Position numbers and translations under genes: made by a program. Below the pieces are notes generated by a model. That model was not told where the DNA came from. It saw only the letters and a list, made by a program, of their open reading frames with translations, and did not search any database. Below, piece by piece: positions 36,601 through 44,096 of a stretch of 64,000 nucleotides of DNA; position 1 is the first letter of the stretch; every line of letters begins with the position of its first letter. Source of the stretch: Enterobacteriaceae bacterium UBA7338 (GTDB lineage Bacteria; Pseudomonadota; Gammaproteobacteria; Enterobacterales; Enterobacteriaceae); assembly GCA_002480085.1 (NCBI GenBank), contig DKPJ01000005.1, positions 1 through 64,000 on the forward strand, in the 5' to 3' direction.

Positions 36601-39600
36601 TTGCCCGCCCGATCGGTAAGGGTTACCGTCATGGTGTGGGTAGCGTCGGTAAAGGCGTTAAGCTGCTCCGGCGTTAACGGTACCGTCCAGTTACCGTTGA
36701 CGTCTACGGTACCAACAAACTCCTGCAGACCGTCAACCACAATCCTCACCTGCTGGTTCGGCCCGGCCTGGCCGGTAGAGCCGGTAATCTGCGCGCCGGT
36801 ATTGGCCTCTACCTGGTTGAGGTAGCCATCACCAAACAGCGCCGGCGGCAGCTCCGCCACCGGCCCAACGCGCACCACGTCGAGGCTGGCGCTGGCCGTT
36901 GCCGGGTTACCAAAGGCATCAAGCGCCGTTACCGTAACAGGCAGGATGCCGTTACCAGCCAGCTCGCCGCCCGGTACGGTCACGGCCCAAGTGGCGCCGG
37001 TAACGGAGCCGGTAAAGAGCTGCCCACCAATGTTGACCTGTACCGCCGTGCCGGTAGGCAGGCCGCTTACCGTCCCGGTCAGCGTCGTACCCGCCGCCAG
37101 CTCCTGCGCGCTGACGATATTATCGCCAAAGGCCGCATTGAGCGTAATAGACGGCGCATTCTGGGTGTTGACGTTAATCGGCACCGCTACCGGCTGCACG
37201 TTGCCCTGCGGATCGGTGACGCTGAAGCCCAGCTGCGAGGTACCCTGCGGCAGGGACTGCAGATCCGCCGCTGGGATCGTCATGCTCCAGCCACCGTCAC
37301 CGTCAATCACCGCCGCAATGGTTTTACCGTTAATAGGCAGCAGCACCGTCAGGCCCGGCGTACCGGTTCCAGTAATGGTTTGATCCAGCAGCGACTCGGC
37401 GATATTGACCCGGCCATCTTCAAGGAAGGTGCCTGCCGTCTGCACCGTCAGCAGCGGCGGGGTCAGATCGACGCCAACGTCATGCGTAGCCTGGGCACTA
37501 TTCTGCGCCGCATCTACCGCCGTGGCGGTGACGGTATAGGTGATACCATCAGTCAACGCCTGCACCGCCGTCTGCGGTACGACAAACTGCCATGTACCGT
37601 TGCTGCCAATGGTGGCGCTATAGGTCGCACCTGCAAAGGTGGCGCTAACCACCGTACCCGCCGCCAGATTGGTCGAGGTGCCGCTAATCAGCAGCTCACG
37701 GCCCTGCTCCTGGATATTAATGATGTCATCCTGCGCCACGGTATTGACGGTCAGCGTCGGCTGAGAAGCCGGCGTGGCGGCAAAGATAACGTTCTGTGCG
37801 GCGTTAGCTACGTTGCCTGAGCGATCGCTCACCTGCACGCTGATGGTTTGCGTTCCGTCCGCCACTGCCGCCAGCACTTCCGGTGGGATGTCCAGCGTCC
37901 AGCTGCCGTCTGCCTCTACCTCGGTGGTGTAGGTCTGGCCGTTCAGGGTAACGGAGACCGTACGCCCCTCCTCTACGCGAGTGGTGGTACCGCCGATCGT
38001 CAGCGGACTCTGCGCCTCCAGCGCATTAACAAAGTTATCCGCCGCCACGGCGTTCACCGCAATCAGCGGGGCATTTAACGGTGAGGCGTCGAGGGTAAAG
38101 CTGCCTGGGAGAGTCGTCGTATTCCCCGCCGGATCGGTGATCCTGGCCGAGATAGCGACCGGACCATCGGCAACGTTAGCCAGCGCGCCGGCTGGCAGCG
38201 TGATGCTCCAGGTCCCGTTCGGCTGAAGGATCGCATCATAGTTCTGGCCGTTGACCAGCACGATCACCGCCTGCACGTTCTGCGCATCGTATGGGCCGCC
38301 GGTACCGCTGATAACAATGGCTCCGCTGGCTTCGCTGCCGTTGACGATATTATCCGCCGTCACGCTATTGATAGTCAGCTGCGGCGGCACGGTATCCACG
38401 TTCAGCGGTGCGGTCTGGGTATTCTGATTTCCCGCCGCGTCCGCCACGGTAACCGTCACCGTGTGGGAACCCTGCGCCAGCAGGCTGATTTGCGTTGGCG
38501 TCAGCGGCAGCGTCCAGTTGCCGTTGGCATCCACCGTGCCGCTTATCGGCGCGCCGTTGTCCAGCTGGACGGTGACGCTCTGGCCTGCCCCTCTGCTGCC
38601 GGTAGTCCCGGTCAGCGCTCCGCCTGCCGCCGCTTCCAGGGCGTTGATGGTGCCATCGCCAAATGGCGTATTAATGGTCGCCAGCGGCAGCTGCTGGGTA
38701 ACGATCAGGAACTGCTGTTCGTTAGTGAGCGGTGCGCCGTTAACATCGACTGAAGAAACGGTCACGGTTGCCGTACCGTCGCTAATCAGCGCCGCAGCGG
38801 CGTTAGGGACGGTTACGGTCCAGAAACCGCCTGCGTTGACCAGGCCCTGGTACTGTTGACCGTTGAGAGTAACGGTGACAGGAGTGCCTTCAGCAATACG
38901 CGCCGAAGAGCCGCTGATGGTGAGCCCATCGCTGATATCCGCCAGGCTGATGGCGTTATCCCCTTCAACCGGGTTGATGAGCAGCGCGCTGGCGGTAGAG
39001 TCTACGGCAAAATCGACGTTCACCGGCGCGGAGGCGTTGCCCGCGCCGTCCGTTACCGTCACCGTAAGCTGCTGTGGGCCATCGGCAAGATCGCTTAAGG
39101 CCGTAGCCGGAACCGGTATCGCCCAGCTGCCGTCTGCGTTAACCACGCCGCTGAGCGGCTGGCCGTTCACGGTAAGCGCAACCGTTGCGCCCGGATCGGC
39201 GGGTACGGTTCTGCCCGTCAGGGTAAAGCCGTTTGCCAGCTCGGCGGGATCGAGGACATTGTCGCGGGTAACCGGATCGACCACCACGTTCGGCACCGTA
39301 GCGTCGAGGTTAACCTCCCGGGTAATGGTTGTGGTGTTGCCTGCCGCATCGGTTACGGCCACGGTATAGGCAACCTGTCCATCAGGCAACGCAGCCAGCG
39401 CACCGGCAGGCAGCGTGACTATCCAGCTCCCCGGCGTTGCACCCGGCAGCGCCGTATAGCCTGCACCATTGATGTTTACGGTAACCTGGGCGGCATCCGG
39501 CGAGGTGATATTGATAGCCTGGTTGCTCTGCACCTCCGTGGCGTTGAGCGTATCCGTACCGTTGATAGGCTGGACGGTCACCTCAGGCGGCAGCTTATCC

Positions 39601-42600
39601 ACGGTGAACGGAATAGTCTGCGAGGCGTCATTGCCTGCGGCATCAGTGACCGTGACGTCAAAGGATGCCGCGCCGTCCGGCAGGGTTGTCATCGCCCCGG
39701 CAGGCAGCACAACCGACCAGCTACCGTCCGTAGCAACGGTACCGAGGTACTGCTGGCCGTTGAGGGTAGCAACAACCGTCTGCCCTGGGCCGGTAACCCC
39801 CGTATTGCCGGTCACGAACTGATCCAGGCCTGACTCAACAAGGTTAACAACACCGTCACCAAACGGCGTATTGACCACCGCCTCCGGCAGGTCGTTAATC
39901 ATTACCGTAAAGATATGGCTGTCGATGACGACGCCATCCGGACCGGTAGCGGTGGCCGTGACCACGGCAGGGCCATCCGGCAGAACCAGCAGATCGCCAG
40001 CCCCTACCGTAACCTGCCATGCACCGTTTGCGCCAATTGCACCGGTATAGGTTTGATTATTAAGCGTTACGCTAACGATAGTGCCTACCGGCAGCCCGGC
40101 GCTGTTGCCGTTGATGACCAGATCGCTATTGGCCTCATCGAAGTTCAGGTAGTCATCGCTGGAGATAATGTTGATCGCCACCGCATCGATGGTGGTATCA
40201 ACGGTAAAGCTCTGATCAACCGTAGTCGTCTGGCCGTAGCCGTCGGTCACGCTGACGTTCAGCGTGTTAGTACCGTCCGGAAGCTTTTGCAGCTCCACGG
40301 CGGGCAGCGTAACGCGCCAGCTGCCCCCTGCGTCCACGGTGCCCTGATAGCTGCCCGACCCAAGGGTAACGACGATTACGCTGCCCGGCTCGGCATTGGT
40401 TACCGTTCCCTGCAGGATCTGATCGACCTTAAGCTCTGCAGCATCGAGATCGTTACCGTCGGTTAGCGCCTGAACGGTAATCACCGGCACAGCGGTTTTT
40501 ACATCGATGTTCTGCATCACGGTCTGGGTGTTACCGGCCGCATCGGTCAGCGTCACGGTCAGCGGGTAGCTGCCCTGGCTCAGCTGCGACAGGTCAGCTG
40601 CCGGGAGCGGCAGCTGCCAGTTGCCGTCCGTCCCTACGGTGGTGGTGTAGGTATTACCGTTAAGGGTCACGGTGACCGGCTGGCCGCGTTCGGCAACCGA
40701 GCTGATGCCGTTCAGGACCTGATCCTGGCCCAGCTCCTGGCCGTTGAGTTTGCCATCTGCCGTCAGCGGCAGCAGGCTGAGCGCAGGCAGGGTGGTATCA
40801 ACCTGTGCAGTGCTGGTCAGCGGGGAGCTATTACCTGCGGCGTCGCTGGCGTTAACGTTGATAGTCAGAAGCCCATCCGGGATCGCCTGCATATCACTGG
40901 CCGGAACGGTGACGCGCCAGTTGCCATCGCCGTCCACCAGCGCCTGGTAGGTGTTTCCTGCCAGCTGCACGCTGACGCTCTGCCCGCTACCGGAGACGCC
41001 GGTGTTACCGCTCAGGACCTGATCCTGCCCTTTCTCCACGCTATTAAGATAGCCATCACCAAACGGCGCATCGATTGTGGGGATCGGCAGATAGTGGATC
41101 TGCACGTTCAGCGTATGGGTATCGCCTGCCGACTGCGCGCCCTGGGTGACTACCGCTTCGACGGTGTTGGGACCGTCAGGCAGCAGCAGCAGATCGGCGG
41201 AAGGGATCTGTACGCTCCAGTTTCCGGCGGCATCAACGGCGGTGACGGCATACTCTTTACCGTTAAAGCGCACCACGATATTGACATCCGGCCCGGTGAC
41301 CGTCGTCACGCCACGCACCTCCAGCGGACTCTGCGCCTCGCCGGCGTTCAGGTAGTCATCAGTGGAGAGAATAGCGATAGCGATACCGGTTTGTGTGCCA
41401 TCGACGTTGATGGTTTCGGTGCGCACTACCGGGTTACCGTTGGCATCATTCACCGAGACGGTAAGGGCATTATCTCCCTGTGCCAGCGAGGAGAGATCGC
41501 CCGACGGCAGAATAGTTTTCCAGCTACCGTCACCCATTACCTCCGCAAAATAGGTCTTATTGCCGAGGGTAATAGTGACCACTTGCCCTGCCGGGATATT
41601 CACGGTTTGTCCGGAGAGGGTCTGGCTCAGCAGCAGCTCGGCGGTATTAAGGACGTTATCCCCCGTTAAGGGATCGACAATCACCTGCGGGCTGGTGAAG
41701 TTGGTGGTGAAGTCTGTTTGCCCGGTAGTGACGTTGCCCGCCGGGTCAACGATCTGATACTCCACGATGTAGGGCTGACCATCCTGCAGCTGTTGGATAT
41801 CGGCCTGCGGAATGCTCAGCTGCCAGCGGCCAAGGCTATCCACCGTGGTAGAGTAACTCTTATCGTTTAGCGTTACCGTCACCACGCTGCCCTGATCCTC
41901 ACTGCTGGAGAAACCACGTACGATTTTGTCAGAGTCCAGCTGGGAGAGATCCAGAATGTCGTTTGGTACGAAAGGCGTGAGCTGCAGCGCGGGCGGGACG
42001 GTATCGACCCAAAGATCCATTGAGGTGGTAACGGTACGGCCTTCGCTATCAATCAATACCACGTTCAGCACCCGCAGGCCCTGCGGCAGGGACTGAAGAA
42101 TGTCAGCGGGCATTTCAAGATCCCAGCTACCGTCGCTGTTGACCTGGGTAGTCCAGGTGTATTGCTCAACGGTGACGGTAATCTGGCTTCCGGCATTCTC
42201 TGCCTCGGTGCCACCGCTCAATACCTGATTAGCGCTAACCTCTTGCTGGTTAAGCATATTATCGCCAGTAAGCGGAGCGACCCACAGCGTTGAGACTGGC
42301 GGAGTTGGCTCTTCTCCGTCGTCAGGCGGTGTAGTGCCGCCATCATCCGGCGGCGTGGTTCCGCCATCGTCCGGCGGCGTGGTTCCGCCATCGTCCGGCG
42401 GTGTGGTTCCGCCATCGTCCGGCGGCGTTCCATCAATAGGAGGGAGAACGCCGTTGTCTTCAGCTTCCTGACGATTACTACCACTGCCGCCGCCGCTGCC
42501 CGCTGCAGCAGCAATACCGACTATACCCCCAACTGCCGCTACCCCACCCAGTACGGCCAGCGCAGAGATCCCTCCCGCGCCTACAAGAGAATCTACAGAT

Positions 42601-42962
42601 GCTTCAGAAAGTGCCGGCACGATTGCCTCTGCCGTAGCAGGCGCGGCGGCCTCAGCAAAGGGGAAGACGGCGTGGTGTGACCCCAGGGAGTCTTCGAAAA
42701 TCAGTTCGCTGTGTAAGCCATTCTCATCAAGCACAAAAAAGCGCTGGTAGCGTACCGTGGTACCGTCGTTCATATGGACGATCAGGTCATTTCCTTCGCG
42801 CTGATAGTAATTAACCACCTCAGGCGAAGCATTAATACGTACAATGCTTGTTTGCGTAAGATTAACAACGCGATCGGCACTTTGGGCATATTGGCTAACG
42901 ACATCACCAGTTCTTTGATTTATGATATCCACTGATCCAGTAGGGCTAATTGGGGGAGCCAT
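30690..42962 (-). CDS. bapA: BapA-like giant biofilm adhesin with about 36 Ig-like repeats
   Basis: A 4090-residue surface protein for cell-cell and surface attachment, secreted by the adjacent type I system. From the N-terminus: a BapA-prefix domain (about 1-110, VDIINQRTGDVVSQYAQSAD), a Gly/Ala-rich hydrophobic stretch (about 128-160, including GIAAAAGSGGG), an Asp/Pro/Gly/Thr linker with five TTPPDDGG-type repeats (about 175-220), then about 36 tandem bacterial Ig-like domains of about 95-105 residues by my count (each with a DN/DGxLN entry, an xDGxW centre and DAAGN near the end), and a C-terminal T1SS signal region (about 3960-4090) with a single RTX-like nonapeptide GGAGTDTLVL. SD AGAGGAC precedes the ATG. 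Salmonella BapA has the same plan and a reported length of about 3,800 residues. Regulation by CsgD or c-di-GMP is plausible but not seen in sequence. Confidence 0.92.
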   Translation of the reverse strand: MAPPISPTGSVDIINQRTGDVVSQYAQSADRVVNLTQTSIVRINASPEVVNYYQREGNDLIVHMNDGTTVRYQRFFVLDENGLHSELIFEDSLGSHHAVFPFAEAAAPATAEAIVPALSEASVDSLVGAGGISALAVLGGVAAVGGIVGIAAAAGSGGGSGSNRQEAEDNGVLPPIDGTPPDDGGTTPPDDGGTTPPDDGGTTPPDDGGTTPPDDGEEPTPPVSTLWVAPLTGDNMLNQQEVSANQVLSGGTEAENAGSQITVTVEQYTWTTQVNSDGSWDLEMPADILQSLPQGLRVLNVVLIDSEGRTVTTSMDLWVDTVPPALQLTPFVPNDILDLSQLDSDKIVRGFSSSEDQGSVVTVTLNDKSYSTTVDSLGRWQLSIPQADIQQLQDGQPYIVEYQIVDPAGNVTTGQTDFTTNFTSPQVIVDPLTGDNVLNTAELLLSQTLSGQTVNIPAGQVVTITLGNKTYFAEVMGDGSWKTILPSGDLSSLAQGDNALTVSVNDANGNPVVRTETINVDGTQTGIAIAILSTDDYLNAGEAQSPLEVRGVTTVTGPDVNIVVRFNGKEYAVTAVDAAGNWSVQIPSADLLLLPDGPNTVEAVVTQGAQSAGDTHTLNVQIHYLPIPTIDAPFGDGYLNSVEKGQDQVLSGNTGVSGSGQSVSVQLAGNTYQALVDGDGNWRVTVPASDMQAIPDGLLTINVNASDAAGNSSPLTSTAQVDTTLPALSLLPLTADGKLNGQELGQDQVLNGISSVAERGQPVTVTLNGNTYTTTVGTDGNWQLPLPAADLSQLSQGSYPLTVTLTDAAGNTQTVMQNIDVKTAVPVITVQALTDGNDLDAAELKVDQILQGTVTNAEPGSVIVVTLGSGSYQGTVDAGGSWRVTLPAVELQKLPDGTNTLNVSVTDGYGQTTTVDQSFTVDTTIDAVAINIISSDDYLNFDEANSDLVINGNSAGLPVGTIVSVTLNNQTYTGAIGANGAWQVTVGAGDLLVLPDGPAVVTATATGPDGVVIDSHIFTVMINDLPEAVVNTPFGDGVVNLVESGLDQFVTGNTGVTGPGQTVVATLNGQQYLGTVATDGSWSVVLPAGAMTTLPDGAASFDVTVTDAAGNDASQTIPFTVDKLPPEVTVQPINGTDTLNATEVQSNQAINITSPDAAQVTVNINGAGYTALPGATPGSWIVTLPAGALAALPDGQVAYTVAVTDAAGNTTTITREVNLDATVPNVVVDPVTRDNVLDPAELANGFTLTGRTVPADPGATVALTVNGQPLSGVVNADGSWAIPVPATALSDLADGPQQLTVTVTDGAGNASAPVNVDFAVDSTASALLINPVEGDNAISLADISDGLTISGSSARIAEGTPVTVTLNGQQYQGLVNAGGFWTVTVPNAAAALISDGTATVTVSSVDVNGAPLTNEQQFLIVTQQLPLATINTPFGDGTINALEAAAGGALTGTTGSRGAGQSVTVQLDNGAPISGTVDANGNWTLPLTPTQISLLAQGSHTVTVTVADAAGNQNTQTAPLNVDTVPPQLTINSVTADNIVNGSEASGAIVISGTGGPYDAQNVQAVIVLVNGQNYDAILQPNGTWSITLPAGALANVADGPVAISARITDPAGNTTTLPGSFTLDASPLNAPLIAVNAVAADNFVNALEAQSPLTIGGTTTRVEEGRTVSVTLNGQTYTTEVEADGSWTLDIPPEVLAAVADGTQTISVQVSDRSGNVANAAQNVIFAATPASQPTLTVNTVAQDDIINIQEQGRELLISGTSTNLAAGTVVSATFAGATYSATIGSNGTWQFVVPQTAVQALTDGITYTVTATAVDAAQNSAQATHDVGVDLTPPLLTVQTAGTFLEDGRVNIAESLLDQTITGTGTPGLTVLLPINGKTIAAVIDGDGGWSMTIPAADLQSLPQGTSQLGFSVTDPQGNVQPVAVPINVNTQNAPSITLNAAFGDNIVSAQELAAGTTLTGTVSGLPTGTAVQVNIGGQLFTGSVTGATWAVTVPGGELAGNGILPVTVTALDAFGNPATASASLDVVRVGPVAELPPALFGDGYLNQVEANTGAQITGSTGQAGPNQQVRIVVDGLQEFVGTVDVNGNWTVPLTPEQLNAFTDATHTMTVTLTDRAGNVSTSPEQAFIVRTDALTPPTLATAFTDGYLSAAETLADSALTGSTGVPAGQVGSVLVSINSGPAIAATVEGATWTLPLTAAQLQALPDGVLSVNITVTDVAGNQITGQGSFEAIVDTLPQAQFVTPFGDGTLNFTESQSDQLLRGNTGVSGPGQTVSVELSTGQTYTGTVQANGDWIVTLPADDLQDLANNTTPTFEVTVSDRAGNTDTDAGSFQVRTSLPAPTVNNLFGDNILNINEAAGAAQITGSTQVIGPNQYVTIRVDVNGTPYTATVLEDGTWTINLPAGSLQSLAQGPHTLVIYAEDQFGNSATAPVTYQVALTPPNVTLTTPLFGDNVVNVDEASGTNTIAGSFTTPYPVGSRVDVTVGGKLFTNVPVNGTTWSLTLSDADWEGVARGDQTVQVTVTDGAGNANSASAPVIILIDAPTLAVTTPFAGDGVLDYAESQTVQTIGGTSTNLEAGSPLLVTFPDGRSFNTTIQADGSWTLQLTPADMVGLTAGTITVQATDRADNVVTIDGGTLTVDLTPPEAFLALDVIAGDNIVNASEFANDTLPISGRAVNVTGPINVFLDGNVIGNTTIGPDGSWTFNVPRELLGDGPHTLGVASLNAPEFTSGQAFVVDTLAPTITLNAFAGDNVVNIDEKGLSQTISGTASEPGRDVQVILNGKTYYATVNPQGEWAVTVPQSDIAGLADGTYPLTASITDAAGNPQSTTQPITVDASAPLLYVDALGVPAVLNTVSAASGLLLQGTGDPGNEVTIQLGPISWTGQVDEQGNWRYDFPNIDLTTLTDGAQVISIASRDSAGNVSTNTVALNVALNPTLGVLFDSLFFGDGILNVAESLVTQTLTGQVSGDYRGARVNLTLVGTDVTINDLLVGPDGRFSVNLPPTLWQGLLTDTLALQFDVIDANGNTRQEIVDVGLALTDLPVVGDILMTADNVLNSVESGVAQTLSGTLNNAANVTEMVVNFGGQAINAVVDTVTGAWSAVLPDTLLNTLPDGQASVGLAITDAFGNVVNTSASFNVARALPTIGLDPLFEDGVLSIPELLGAALSGTSTRLAGQQLTIQIGDAEAFTTNVDGNGRWAVNLPAAVQALLQGIGSGDVPITISALDQYGNPASQTALIKVDLVAPVLNSLAVFTDNVLNVADSLLNQTISGVVGNAPVGSRVEVQVAGKTFLGAVDAGGAFSINLAPSDLTGLLDGAFQPQVTIVTPDGNTAQIAAPVEVRVGLANLPTVAINTLFGNDGYINLADLDVAQTISGTAVGLASGVVNLSMAGQTFVGNVVDGVWSVTVPAGALAGSVVNGALNVTASVVDTVGNVVTGNQVVNAIVQNLPTLGLNPLFGNGTLDLGDLLSTPLLSGTSTNLAVGTVVDVNIGPLSLTTTVGANGTWQLPVPTLSLQGLADGLLQVTATARDVAGNVASTAQDLTVAIQQAPSLLINTLFGNNGLSAAEILSAQVITGTSTNAAGSLINVSLGGKTYQSTVAANGNWSVSVPKTDLASLLDGTLTVNASLVNPAGKSATATSLLDVITHNLPTISLTSLFGNDGYLNINEAASGQVIGGKIGGVPAGASVVVTLGGTPINALVDAAGNWTATVSNSVLQNLATGALKVGVAVTDRVGNTTATEADVSVKLTQPTLAINPVTNLLSVIGGVLTGLLGSAKLTISGTSANLGQGALVHLNLLNLATATAITGADGRWSTTLDVGLDLAKILSLSTVLNLYAADAAGNVGYLNVGLNGSNPTTTPPAGTQTLAAEATSFSLLSASAIESSDATQQTTEENSTAPAAVNRVAATSSDESTTDASAQSATADDAFTIGGLSITLADGTQESGESVQGSEGSDTIHLSTLGFTDINGGAGTDTLVLDGVNMILNLIDAASRVHNIEIIDLGKSGTNSLTLDLNEALTVTDKPEDDLVIKGSNGDQVNLVHGANDIWAISGQREVDGMQFDVYHNSAQNTTLGDVLVQQGLHVNMV
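42313..42430 (-). repeat. 24-bp tandem repeat encoding the Pro/Asp/Gly linker of BapA
   Basis: Near-identical 24-bp units at 42337, 42361, 42385 and (partial) 42409, plus a diverged unit at 42313, encode the TTPPDDGG linker. The units stay in frame, so gain or loss would only change linker length. Confidence 0.9.
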
Positions 42963-43538
42963 ATAATGTCCTCTTGCTATTTAGAGCGCTATTTTGTGCA
43001 TGTGCCAGCTTTATTTTTGGCGCAGGAGTGGCATGACCAAAATAAAATGGCAGAAATTAGGCATATTGCTGAAAATGGAGCGATATATTTATAAACCATT
43101 GATTTTAAATGGTTTTACACCTCTTACATAACTCAAATGCAGAAACGATCTCATTCAAATTTATAATCAATAGTTTGAAATTAGGCAAACTCTCAAGTCA
43201 TAAAATTTCACAATTTTTTTAAATACAGAATATATTCTTAACAAAGTAGCTGTTATTTAAGCACCACTTAATTAGTGCGAATTATAAATAGATATAATTT
43301 TAATAATTAACGTTGCTCACGGTCCTGATATAGCGATATATCCTATATAGAAAATATTAAATATATTCTCTTTGCATGCAAAGGCTGAACAGGCGCGGCC
43401 AGCTCACAGCAACGGCGCCTCCCAGGTGAGTTAAACCGGACCTGTTCATACTTTAAGCAACTGAAGCTCATGCGAATGTTGTAGTGATATGGACTGGTGC
43501 GCCGACGGCAAAATCTGTTATACTGTAGTCAACACATT
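42963..43538. other. AT-rich intergenic region between bapA and ssrA
   Basis: This 576-bp stretch has no credible gene. It is visibly AT-rich from 43030 to 43375, a composition typical of H-NS-silenced adhesin promoters, and must contain the leftward bapA promoter, which I could not place with confidence. The right part holds a structured inverted repeat (43386-43448) and the ssrA promoter, with a -10 TATACT at 43519-43524 and no convincing -35. Confidence 0.6.
43386..43448. repeat. Nested inverted repeat upstream of ssrA
   Basis: Outer arms TGAACAGG / CCTGTTCA (43386-43393, 43441-43448) enclose a second pair CTCAC / GTGAG (43403-43407, 43426-43430) and a GGCGCC core. This could fold as one long hairpin in RNA or a cruciform in DNA. 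Function unknown. Confidence 0.6.
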
Positions 43539-43901
43539 GGGGCTGATTCTGGATTCGACGGGATTTGCGAAACCCAAGGTGCATGCCGAGGGGAGGTTTG
43601 CCTCGTTAAAAGCCTCAAAAAAATAGTCGCAAACGACGAAAACTACGCTTTAGCAGCTTAATAACCTGCTTCGAGCCCTCTCTCCCTAGCCTCCGCTCTT
43701 AGGACGGGGATCAAGAGAGGTCAAACCCAAAAGAGATCGCGCGGATGCCCTGCCTGGGGTTGAAGCGTTAAAACTAATCAGGCTAGTTTGTTAGTGGCGT
43801 GTCTGTCCGCAGCTGGCAAGCGAATGTAAAGACTGACTAAGCATGTAGTGCCGAGGATGTAGAAATTTCGGACGCGGGTTCAACTCCCGCCAGCTCCACC
43901 A
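43539..43901 (+). ncRNA. ssrA: tmRNA (SsrA, 10Sa RNA)
   Basis: The 363-nt RNA rescues stalled ribosomes with SmpB. The 5' end GGGGCTGATTCTGG and the 3' end with TTCAACTCCCG and CCA form the tRNA-like domain. The tag reading frame at 43629-43661 encodes ANDENYALAA followed by TAA, identical to E. coli. The 3' end is a classic integration site for P4-like and other islands, and an integrase gene follows directly. Confidence 0.98.
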
Positions 43902-43947
43902 AAATTCTCCATCGGTGATTACCAGAGTCATCCGATGAAGTCCTAAG

Positions 43948-43980
43948 AGCCCGCACGGCGCAAGCCCTGCGGGCTTTTTT
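43948..43980 (+). terminator. Terminator of ssrA
   Basis: Perfect 8-bp stem AGCCCGCA / TGCGGGCT (43948-43955, 43968-43975) and six T, 46 bases after the mature 3' end. A diverged second copy occurs at 50816-50849. Confidence 0.88.
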
Positions 43981-44023
43981 GTGCCTGTTCTTGTCAGAGA
44001 GAATCCGACAAAATCCAGTGATT

Positions 44024-44077
44024 ATTGGTATACGTTTAGGTATACAGTAGGATGTATACCTAAAAGCGTATATCAAT
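44024..44077. repeat. GTATAC inverted-repeat array before the integrase
   Basis: A perfect 11-bp inverted repeat TTTAGGTATAC / GTATACCTAAA (44035-44045, 44054-44064) is extended outward by ATTGGTATACG / CGTATATCAAT (44024-44034, 44067-44077, one mismatch). It lies between ssrA and the int start and covers the probable int promoter, so it may hold integrase arm sites, an excisionase site or an operator. Confidence 0.65.
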
Positions 44078-44096
44078 TCATGAAGGAGCGGCCACA

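Noticed and set aside
30747..41757. Many plus-strand open frames opposite bapA
   Set aside because: They repeat with the period of the Ig-like domains and show Ser/Thr/Pro/Val-biased translations; they are reverse-frame shadows of the repeats.
31000..42300. Regular repeats that might suggest a CRISPR array
   Set aside because: The repeats are about 300 bp, diverged and coding; no short identical repeat-spacer pattern and no cas gene.
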